Shown in pieces: positions 57,799 to 64,000 of a stretch of 64,000 bases of DNA (the stretch's first letter is position 1; every line of letters starts with the position of its first letter). Source of the DNA: Saccharopolyspora indica. GTDB taxonomy: Bacteria; Actinomycetota; Actinomycetes; Mycobacteriales; Pseudonocardiaceae. The notes under the pieces are model-generated. The model searched no databases and was not told the origin of the DNA. It worked only from the letters and a program-made list of their open reading frames with translations. Position numbers and translations under genes: made by a program. The stretch spans positions 186,001 through 250,000 of the forward strand of contig NZ_JAQGLB010000004.1 of NCBI RefSeq assembly GCF_027853965.1, given 5' to 3'.

Positions 57799-58235
57799 TC
57801 GCGGTGTGGGGCTGGCGGCGCAGGAATTCACCTGAAAGTGGAACCGATCAGGTTTCCGGCACGTCCGATGCCGAAGAGGGCACTTCGGACGTGGAGTTGG
57901 GGACAGACATGACCGCCGTGACCGCGGATCCGCTCGGCCAGGCGCTCGCCGAGCGCGCGACCTTGATCCAGCTCTGCATGTACGCCCTGGACCGGGCCCG
58001 CAGCACGGGAGTGGTGGAGCGGCTGGCCGAGGGCCTCAGCGGAATCGGCGTGGCCCCGCTGCGCCCGGACGGCACCCGCTTCGACCCGGCGCTGCACGAG
58101 GCCGGCGGCACGCTGCCCACCGACGACCCCGCCCTGGACGGGGTGATCGCGGAGACCGAGGTGCTCGGCTTCGCCGACCGCGACCGGATCCTCCGCGCCC
58201 CGATCGTGACCGTCTACCAGCTCCGCAAGCAGTAA
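57795..58235 (+). CDS. GrpE-like protein in the dynamin operon
   Basis: 146 aa from GTG 57795, overlapping the dynamin stop. An acidic low-complexity stretch (VSGTSDAEEGTSDVELGTD) precedes a helix (LAERATLIQLCMYALDRARSTGVVERLAEGLSGIG) and the segment GTRFDPALHEAGG...VIAETEVLGFADRDRILRAPIVTV. This last part matches the beta-domain of GrpE (FDP..HEA, .G......lR.A.V.V). The long coiled coil of true GrpE is missing. It may be a nucleotide-exchange partner for an Hsp70 linked to the dynamins, but no Hsp70 gene is present here. Confidence 0.65.
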   Translation: MIAVWGWRRRNSPESGTDQVSGTSDAEEGTSDVELGTDMTAVTADPLGQALAERATLIQLCMYALDRARSTGVVERLAEGLSGIGVAPLRPDGTRFDPALHEAGGTLPTDDPALDGVIAETEVLGFADRDRILRAPIVTVYQLRKQ

Positions 58236-58272
58236 CCCGCGCCACCCGCAGCCGACGTTCACCCGCTCCCCG

Positions 58273-58294
58273 GTCAATTTCGTACGAAATTGAC
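58273..58294. repeat. 22-bp perfect palindrome between GrpE-like and second dynamin genes
   Basis: GTCAATTTCGT followed by its exact complement. It is nearly the same as 12038-12059 and related to 27225-27252. It may be a weak terminator or a protein site. Confidence 0.55.
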
Positions 58295-58403
58295 GCCGTG
58301 CCGGGTGGTGGCGGGCGGGTTTGGGGAAGTGGTTCCCCGGGTTGCTGCCGGTCGGGGAGAATCCGGTGGTTCGACCGGATCGCGGGAAAGGAGCTGGGCG
58401 CGC

Positions 58404-60251
58404 ATGACGGCACCCGGCGTTGCGGTGGCTGCGGCCCTTCCGCAGCAGGTCAAGCAGACCAGGGACAAGCTCATCGGGCTGCTGCGGGAAGCCGCGCCGG
58501 ACGCCGCCGAGTGGGTCGAGCAGGTCCGGCGCGGCCGCCCCCGCACGCCCAGCGTCGTCGTGGTCGGCGAGACCAACCGCGGCAAGAGTTCGCTGGTCAA
58601 CGCGATCCTCGCGCACCAGGGGCTGTCCCCGGTGGACGCCGACGTGGCCACCGCCACCTACCTGCAGTTCGAGCACGGCGAGCAGTGGGCGGCGCACGCC
58701 TGCTACCCCGGCCAGCAGGATCCGGTGGCCTTCGACTTGGCCGAGCTGGCGAACTGGACCAGCGTGGGCCGCGAGCTGCCGGAAGGTCAGCTGCCGCCGC
58801 GGTACGTGCGGATCACCGCGCCGCTGGAGGCGCTGGCCAAGGTCACCGTGGTGGACACACCGGGCGTCGGCGGGCTCGACGAGATGCACGGCGAGCTGGC
58901 GATGGAGGCCGCTGCGTCCGCGACGGCGCTGCTGTTCGTCGTCGACGCCTCCGCCCCGTTCACCCGCGGTGAGCTGGAGTTCCTGCAGAAGGCCGGGGAG
59001 CGGGTGGAGACGGTGGTCTTCGCGCTGGCCAAGACCGACCAGTACCGCGGCTGGCGGCAGGTCCTGGAGGCGGACCGGAAGCTGCTGGTCGAGCACGCGC
59101 CGCGGTTCGCCGAGGTGCCGATCTTCCCGGTGTCGGCGCGGTTGCAGGAGATGGCCGCGAAGGCGCCCAGCGAGCAGGCGGCGGCGATGCTGCTGGAGAA
59201 GTCCGGCATCGCCGAGCTGCGCAGCGAGCTGGAACGGCTGATCGGCGGCCGCTCCGCGATGCTCGGCGAGGCCAACACGATGCGCGCGCTGTCCACTGTG
59301 CTCGGTGAGCAGGTGGTGAAGCTGGAGGGCGAGAAGCGGGCGCTGACCGTCGGCGAGGACGAAGCGGAATCGCTGCGCGCTCGCCGCGACGAGCTGTCCA
59401 CCTCCCGGCGCTCGTCGACCCGGGGCTGGCAGGTCAAGCTGCGCGGCGAGGTCCAGCGCACCCGGGTGGAGACCAGCCACGAGGTGACCCGCCAGGTCCG
59501 CGAGGTGCAGAACTGGTTCCGCCGCGCCATCGACGCCGCCGACCGCCAGCAGCTGGCCGAACTGCCCCGCCAGGTGGACGTGGCGTTGCAGATGGCCTCC
59601 ACGCGCGTGGCGGCGGCGCTGTCCGCGCGGTTGGCCTCGGTCGCCGAGCAGTCGTTGAAGGAGCTGTTCTCGGCGGAAGAGCTCGACGTGATCCGCTCCC
59701 AGTTCGCCCGCGGCGCGCAGGCACCGATCGCACTGCGCCCGCCGGACAAGCGCCCGCCGACGGCCGAGGACAAGCTCCTGGTGTTCATGGGCGTCTCCGG
59801 TGGTCTCGGCGTGGGACGTGCGGCGGCGATGCCGTTGGCGGGCCTGGGGATCGCGGCGCTGAACCCGGTGGTGCTGCCGGTGACGATCGTGCTCGGCCTC
59901 GGCGCGGGCTGGTGGATGGCCCGGACCCGCAAGCACGCGGCGGACAAGCAGCACCTGAAGCAGTGGCTGACCGAGGCGATCGCCGACGCCCGCTCCGCGC
60001 TCGACCAGTTGGTGGCCGAGCAGCTCATCGAGGCGGAGCAGCAGCTCTCGCTGGCGCTGGACGACGCGCTGACCAAGCGGATCGAAGCGATCGAGGCGGA
60101 ACTCCGCGAGGTGGACAAGGCGCTGAAGATGGATGCCGCGGAGCGCAGCCGCCAGCTCCAGACCGTCAACCGCCGCCTCGCGGAAGCCACCAGCGGCCGC
60201 GAACGAGCCGAAGCCCTCCTCGCCAACATCCGCAACCTCCGCGACACCTGA
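58404..60251 (+). CDS. Dynamin-like GTPase (second of pair)
   Basis: 615 aa from ATG 58404 (AAAGGAG upstream). G1 VVVGETNRGKSSLVNAIL near residue 53, G3 VVDTPGVGGLDEM, G4 FALAKTDQYRG. Long helical stalk region, then a hydrophobic hairpin near 465-515 (LLVFMGVSGGLGVGRAAAMPLAG...NPVVLPVTIVLGLGAGWWM) that should insert in the membrane, and a C-terminal coiled coil. This is the IniA/DynA-like, membrane-bound partner. It ends 9 nt before a copy of the stop-proximal hairpin. Confidence 0.92.
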   Translation: MTAPGVAVAAALPQQVKQTRDKLIGLLREAAPDAAEWVEQVRRGRPRTPSVVVVGETNRGKSSLVNAILAHQGLSPVDADVATATYLQFEHGEQWAAHACYPGQQDPVAFDLAELANWTSVGRELPEGQLPPRYVRITAPLEALAKVTVVDTPGVGGLDEMHGELAMEAAASATALLFVVDASAPFTRGELEFLQKAGERVETVVFALAKTDQYRGWRQVLEADRKLLVEHAPRFAEVPIFPVSARLQEMAAKAPSEQAAAMLLEKSGIAELRSELERLIGGRSAMLGEANTMRALSTVLGEQVVKLEGEKRALTVGEDEAESLRARRDELSTSRRSSTRGWQVKLRGEVQRTRVETSHEVTRQVREVQNWFRRAIDAADRQQLAELPRQVDVALQMASTRVAAALSARLASVAEQSLKELFSAEELDVIRSQFARGAQAPIALRPPDKRPPTAEDKLLVFMGVSGGLGVGRAAAMPLAGLGIAALNPVVLPVTIVLGLGAGWWMARTRKHAADKQHLKQWLTEAIADARSALDQLVAEQLIEAEQQLSLALDDALTKRIEAIEAELREVDKALKMDAAERSRQLQTVNRRLAEATSGRERAEALLANIRNLRDT

Positions 60252-60260
60252 TCAGGCGAC

Positions 60261-60311
60261 AGGTGAAGGGCACCTTTCACCAAGTAAGTTGGCGAAAGGT
60301 GCCCTTCACCT
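60261..60311 (+). repeat. Stop-proximal hairpin repeat, copy 3
   Basis: AGGTGAAGGGCACCTTTC and its complement with centre ACCAAGTAAGTTGGC, identical in core to copy 1. Located 9 nt after the dynamin stop and 10 nt before the convergent DoxX stop. Confidence 0.85.
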
Positions 60312-60321
60312 CGACTCCCGC

Positions 60322-60750
60322 TCAGCGGCGGAGGGCGAAGGCGCCGGGGCCGAAGGCGGCGAGGAGCAGGAAGATCCAGGAGTACATGGCCGCCGGCTCG
60401 CCTTGGTTGTGCATCGGCATCAGGGCCAGCGGGGCGTGGTAGACGAAGTAGGCGTAGGCCATCACGCCGGAGAGCAGGAAGGCCGCGGTGCGGGTGCCGA
60501 AACCGGCCAGCACGCACGCGGAGCCGACGACCTCGATCAGGCTGGCGTACCAGCCCGGCCACTCGCCGAAGGCCATCGCCAGGCCCGCGCCGTCGATGCC
60601 GCCGAAGAAGCCGAACCCCTGCAGGCCGTGGCAGAGGAACAGGAAGCCCATCACGATGCGGAAGAGACCGAGCACGATCGGGCGGACGCGGTCAGCGCGG
60701 GCGGCGACGGTGGTGGCGGCGGCGGTCTTGGGGGCGGTCTGGATGCTCAT
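60322..60750 (-). CDS. DoxX-family membrane protein
   Basis: 142 aa from ATG 60750. Four helices: VLGLFRIVMGFLFLCHGLQGFGFF, LIEVVGSACVLAGFGTRTAAF, FLLSGVMAYAYFVYHAPLAL and MYSWIFLLLAAFGPGAFALRR. The FxxHGxQ in helix 1 is the DoxX signature. Members relate to thiosulfate-quinone oxidoreductase subunits or to oxidative-stress membrane complexes. Precise role unknown. Confidence 0.9.
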   Translation of the reverse strand: MSIQTAPKTAAATTVAARADRVRPIVLGLFRIVMGFLFLCHGLQGFGFFGGIDGAGLAMAFGEWPGWYASLIEVVGSACVLAGFGTRTAAFLLSGVMAYAYFVYHAPLALMPMHNQGEPAAMYSWIFLLLAAFGPGAFALRR

Positions 60751-60939
60751 GGCGGGTGTCCTCTCCGGGGCTCTCGAGGTGCTTTCACCCATGCATCGAA
60801 GAAGACCGGCCCGGATCGACACGAACCCCAGAACTTTTTCGAAAAAATCTTCGCGACACTGTTCTCGCAGGTAGATGCGCTGGAAGTCGACCCCGATGGG
60901 TGCTTGGGAACTTCGGGGAGCACCGCCAGGATCGGAGAC

Positions 60940-61389
60940 GTGCTGATTCCGCGTGCGGTTGCCGTGGTCGTCGACGGGCGGCGTGCCCTGGTCATCAAGC
61001 GCTACCTGCGGCGCGAGTCGGCCGCGGCGTGCGCGATGTGCGGGAACACGCCGGGCTGCCCCGGGCATCGCTACGCGGTCTTGCCCGGCGGCCACGTCGA
61101 GGACGGGGAGTCGGCGGAGGACGCGGCGGTGCGGGAGCTGGCGGAGGAGACCACGCTGCGGGCGCGGATCGGCCGGTTGCTGTGGACCGGGCAGCACAAC
61201 GGGCGCCCGGCCTCGTACTTCCTCATGGCGGACGTCAGCGGTACCGCCGTCCTGTCCGGTTCGGAGGCCCGAGCGCACAGCCCGGACAACAGCTTCGAAC
61301 TGGCATGGGTGACCGCGGACGAGTTCGAACGCCTGAACCTGCACCCCGCCGACATCAGGGACCCGCTCACACGGCTGCTGAGCCGGTAA
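60940..61389 (+). CDS. NUDIX hydrolase with Cys-rich insert
   Basis: 149 aa from GTG 60940. Nudix box GGHVEDGESAEDAAVRELAEETTL (residues ~49-72) matches GX5EX7REUXEEXGU with Thr for the final Gly. Just before it lies CAMCGNTPGCPGH, a short Cys/His cluster not usual in the family that could bind zinc. It hydrolyses a nucleoside diphosphate linked to an unknown moiety. Possibly paired with the P-loop gene 100 nt downstream. Confidence 0.87.
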   Translation: MLIPRAVAVVVDGRRALVIKRYLRRESAAACAMCGNTPGCPGHRYAVLPGGHVEDGESAEDAAVRELAEETTLRARIGRLLWTGQHNGRPASYFLMADVSGTAVLSGSEARAHSPDNSFELAWVTADEFERLNLHPADIRDPLTRLLSR

Positions 61390-61490
61390 CCCGTGGGCTT
61401 CCGACGCCAGGGCTGTGACCAGCTGGAACATGCCGCCGAGCGGGCGAAATCCCGTCGCGCCCGGGCTGCTCGGACTGGCAACCTCCTCGC

Positions 61491-62027
61491 ATGACCTCAG
61501 CGGAAGTGCTGCTCATCGGAGGCCGAGCCGGTGTCGGCAAGACGACTGTGGCGTGGGAGGTCTCGGCACTCCTGCGCGAAGCGGCGGTCTCCCACGCGAT
61601 CATCGACGGCGACTTCATGGGGCAGGTGCACCCGGCCCCGGACGGCGACCCCGACCGCTCGGAGATCACCGAGCGGAACCTGGCCGCGGTGTGGGCGAAC
61701 TTCGCGCAGCGCGGCTACCACCGCCTCGTCTACACGAACACCGCATGCGTGCTGCCGTCGGAAGCAGGGTTGTTCGTCCGAGCCTTGGGCGCGGACGTGC
61801 GGGCCACCAGGATCCTGCTCACCGCGACCGACGCCACGACCCGAGCGCGGCTGACCCGGCGAGAACTCGGCTCGGAGCTGGAGCGGGAACTGGTGAACAG
61901 CGCCCGCAAGGCACGCCTCCTGGACACCGGAGCATCGCCGGAAACCATCCGCATCCCAACGGACGGACGCCCGGTCAGGTCCATCGCCGAGGAAGCAGCG
62001 GCGGCCACGGGCTGGACCCAAAACTGA
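61491..62027 (+). CDS. P-loop ATPase/kinase-like protein
   Basis: 178 aa. Walker A LLIGGRAGVGKTTVAWEVSALL (residues ~7-28), an IIDGDFMG acidic motif at strand 2 typical of small-molecule kinases, YTNTACVLPSE, and a lid-like RLTRRELGSELERELVNSARKARLLD. Similar to AAA_18/shikimate-kinase-like proteins near antibiotic phosphotransferases (CPT-like), but the substrate is unknown. Confidence 0.85.
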   Translation: MTSAEVLLIGGRAGVGKTTVAWEVSALLREAAVSHAIIDGDFMGQVHPAPDGDPDRSEITERNLAAVWANFAQRGYHRLVYTNTACVLPSEAGLFVRALGADVRATRILLTATDATTRARLTRRELGSELERELVNSARKARLLDTGASPETIRIPTDGRPVRSIAEEAAAATGWTQN

Positions 62028-62069
62028 CCACTGTGGACCATCCGCGCCGCCGGAACACGATCCGGTGAG

Positions 62070-62120
62070 CGGTGAAGGGCACCTTTTAGCAACTTACTTG
62101 CCTAAAGGTGCCCTTCACCG
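62070..62120 (-). repeat. Stop-proximal hairpin repeat, copy 4
   Basis: CGGTGAAGGGCACCTTT and its complement with centre AGCAACTTACTTGCC, identical in core to copy 2. It lies 2 nt from the stop of the minus-strand PhoX gene. Confidence 0.85.
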
Positions 62121-62122
62121 GG

Positions 62123-64000
62123 TCAGCGCCAGACGGCGACCACGGAGGGGCGGGGTTGGGTGGTTCCGCCGTCCGGCCAGTGGGAGACGGGGTTGTCCGC
62201 GCTGGCGCCGTCGACTTCGCCGGGGTGCTGGGCGGAGATCATGATCAGGTCGTCCTGGACGATCGGGCCGCAGGCTTCCGCGCCGCGGGGGACGGAGAGG
62301 AACTGCATCACGTGGCCTCGGTGCGGGCCTTCGAGCGGGACCGCGTAGAGGCCGTCGTTGGCGCCGAGGGCTTCCGAGGAGTCCGTGCTGATCCAGAGGT
62401 TGCCGTGGCTGTCGAAGGTCACGTTGTCCGGGCAGGAGATCGGGCTGACCTGGGACTTGTCGAAACCGCCGAAGTAGGTGGCGGGATCCTCGGGGTCACC
62501 GCAGACCAGCAGCAGCCGCCAGGAGAAGCGCTCGCCCACCGGATCGTCGTCGAGCTCCAGGACCTGGCCGTGCTTGTTGGCGGTGCGCGGGTTCGGCTCG
62601 TCGGCCGGGGCCTTGCCGTCCGGGCCGCGGTCGGAGTTGTTGGTCAGCGCGGCGTAGACGCGGCCGGTCTTCGGGTGGGGTTCGACGTCCTCGGGGCGGT
62701 CCATCTTGGTCGCGCCGACCTGGTCGGCGGCCAGCCGGGTGAAGATGTAGACCTCCTCGGCGGTCATCCCGTCGACGAAGCTGGTGTCGTTGTGCGCCAA
62801 CGGGATCCACTCGCCGGTGCCGTCGAACTCGCCGTCGGCCGGGAGCGTGCCGGTGCCGTCGATCTCGCCGGGGCTGTCGCCGGTGAGCTTGGCGACGTAG
62901 AGGGTGCCCGAGTCCAGCAGCGACATGTTGTGCCTGCGGGCGTGCGCGCTGGCGCCGCGCTTCATCCTGCCGTCGGAGACGAAGCGGTAGAGGTACTCGA
63001 ACTTCTCGTCGTCGCCCATGTACGCGACGGCGCGGCCGTCCTCGGTGAGGCGGATGTTCGCGCCCTCGTGCTTGAAGCGGCCGAGGGCGGTGTGCTTGAC
63101 CGGCGTCGATTCCGGGTCGTACGGGTCGAGCTCGATGATCCACCCGAACCGGTTCGGCTCGTTGACCTGCTCGGCGAGGTCCCAGCGGGAGTCGAAGCGC
63201 TCCCACTTCCGCTCGCTGGCGGCGCCCTTGATGCCGTAGCGGGCCAAGCGCTGCTGGGCGGCCGGGTCGGCGACCTGGTCGGCGTTGGCGAAGTAGAAGT
63301 GGATGTTCTCCTCGCCGGAGAGGACGGTGCCCCACGGCGTCACGCCGCCGGAGCAGTTGTTCATGGTGCCGAAGGAGCGCGTGCCGGTCGGGTCGGCGGG
63401 AGTCTTCAGGTGGTCGCTGCCCGCGGCCGGTCCGCGCAGCTCGAACGGGGTGTTGAGGGTGATCCGGCGGTTGAGCCGGTCCAGCACGGGTTTCGGTGCT
63501 CCGCCACCGGTTTCGAGCACCACCACGGACAACCCGTGCGCCGCCCACGCGATCCGGACCTGCTGCTCGGTGGGGTTCTCCGGGTCGTAGCCGCGGAAGA
63601 GGAACTCCTCGGTGGTGTACTCGTGGTTGTTCACCATCAGCCGCCGCTCGTCGTTGAGCGGGAGCAGCGCGCAGAAGTCGTTGTTGTAGCCGAACTGGGC
63701 TTCCTGCGCCTCGGGCGTCTGGGCGTCGAAGTCGAATTCCGGCGCGCCGGGCAGGATCGGGTCGCCCCAGCGGATCACGATGTCGTGCTGGTAGCCGTCC
63801 GGGACGACCACGGCGTCCGCGCTGTTCGGCTGCACCGGCGTGAAGTCCAGGCCTGGCGGCGGACCGGCTTCGGCGGCGGCCGGGCGGGTGCCGAGACCGG
63901 GGAGCACGGCGGCGGATGCCGCGACCACCGCGCCTGCCCGCAGCAGCCCGCGCCGGTTCAGCGCGGTGGCGAGCAGGTCGCCGAAGTACGGGTTGTCGGT
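62123..64000 (-). CDS. PhoX-family (DUF839) phosphatase, N-terminus beyond the window
   Basis: 626 codons are visible and the frame stays open to the window edge (YFGDLLATALNRRGLLRAGAVVAA), which shows the Tat motif NRRGLLRAG and means the GTG at 63928 is not the start. The PhoX domain shares VNNHEYTTEEFLFRGYDPENPTEQQ, WGTVLSGEENIHFYFANADQ, GRFKHEGANI and SPISCPDNVTFDSHGNLWIS with the 29-31 kb protein. The two are clear paralogues. Secreted calcium/iron-dependent phosphatase by family. Confidence 0.92.
   Translation of the reverse strand, partial: TDNPYFGDLLATALNRRGLLRAGAVVAASAAVLPGLGTRPAAAEAGPPPGLDFTPVQPNSADAVVVPDGYQHDIVIRWGDPILPGAPEFDFDAQTPEAQEAQFGYNNDFCALLPLNDERRLMVNNHEYTTEEFLFRGYDPENPTEQQVRIAWAAHGLSVVVLETGGGAPKPVLDRLNRRITLNTPFELRGPAAGSDHLKTPADPTGTRSFGTMNNCSGGVTPWGTVLSGEENIHFYFANADQVADPAAQQRLARYGIKGAASERKWERFDSRWDLAEQVNEPNRFGWIIELDPYDPESTPVKHTALGRFKHEGANIRLTEDGRAVAYMGDDEKFEYLYRFVSDGRMKRGASAHARRHNMSLLDSGTLYVAKLTGDSPGEIDGTGTLPADGEFDGTGEWIPLAHNDTSFVDGMTAEEVYIFTRLAADQVGATKMDRPEDVEPHPKTGRVYAALTNNSDRGPDGKAPADEPNPRTANKHGQVLELDDDPVGERFSWRLLLVCGDPEDPATYFGGFDKSQVSPISCPDNVTFDSHGNLWISTDSSEALGANDGLYAVPLEGPHRGHVMQFLSVPRGAEACGPIVQDDLIMISAQHPGEVDGASADNPVSHWPDGGTTQPRPSVVAVWR

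Noticed and set aside
1..64000. CRISPR arrays, tRNA or rRNA genes, prophage or plasmid replication genes
   Set aside because: No regularly spaced direct repeats, no recognisable tRNA cloverleaf or rRNA segment, and no integrase, terminase or replication protein found on reading both strands by eye; a tRNA or ncRNA search program could still find something small.

Overview
The window is about 70% GC and is dense with actinomycete-type genes: the XRE/DUF397 pair, DUF6802, LuxR-type two-component systems, GTP-dependent PEP carboxykinase, paired dynamin-like GTPases and TAP-family peptidases. The gene styles and leader sequences suggest a Pseudonocardiaceae-type actinomycete, probably close to Saccharopolyspora. 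This is inferred from gene content only. No rRNA, tRNA, CRISPR array or transposase gene was recognised.

Layout. 0-6 kb: the end of a Pro/Gly-rich protein, then a large RHS/YD-repeat polymorphic toxin with a WXG-like N-terminus and no recognisable immunity gene beside it. 6-10.3 kb: a ROK repressor divergent from a sugar ABC importer that lacks its own ATPase, with an inverted repeat between the -35 and -10 boxes. 10.3-15.8 kb: DUF3237 and SnoaL-like genes, two TetR regulators, an FAD monooxygenase and a secreted TAP-type peptidase. 16-23 kb: pckG, a DUF6802 protein, TetR plus an Lnt-like nitrilase, and an XRE/DUF397/zinc-finger module with twin operators. 23-33.4 kb: a TetR regulator, a PEP-synthase/rifampicin-phosphotransferase-like enzyme, an Erm-type 23S rRNA methyltransferase, a VOC protein, a PhoX phosphatase, a drug-efflux MFS and a nucleotidyltransferase. 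33.5-39 kb: an ACS-type MFS, an SDR, an amidohydrolase and an ABC-F protein. 39-47 kb: a NarL-type two-component system with a LolD/FtsX-type ABC transporter, then a bacterial nitric oxide synthase and a SnoaL-like protein. 47-56 kb: GNAT, DinB/DUF664, trmB, a universal stress protein, a multiply frameshifted pseudogene, an ABC-2 exporter, a HAD phosphatase and a second two-component system. 56-64 kb: two dynamin-like GTPases with a GrpE-like gene between them, DoxX, NUDIX, a P-loop kinase-like protein and a second PhoX that runs off the end.

The regulatory DNA is the most interesting part. (1) The erm, MFS and ABC-F genes, spread over 11 kb, share a promoter architecture: CCGGAAAA starting exactly 34 nt upstream of a TAnnnT -10 box, followed by a very short upstream ORF with almost no 5' UTR, then hairpins. 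This looks like a WhiB7-type, ribosome-attenuated antibiotic-resistance regulon. (2) Three promoters (a 35-aa membrane peptide, the 40-kb histidine kinase/ABC locus and a 109-aa membrane protein) carry triplets of a TGGCCGATCGGCCA-like palindrome. Two of the triplets have exact 22-bp phasing at nearly the same distance from the start codon, suggesting an unrecognised response-regulator regulon that includes tiny membrane proteins. (3) A stop-codon-proximal hairpin family occurs four times, always in the same orientation relative to the gene it follows and with a conserved asymmetric loop. (4) A ~94-bp near-identical segment gives two unrelated proteins the same ~28-residue N-terminus (MQPSHKKPQNAR...).
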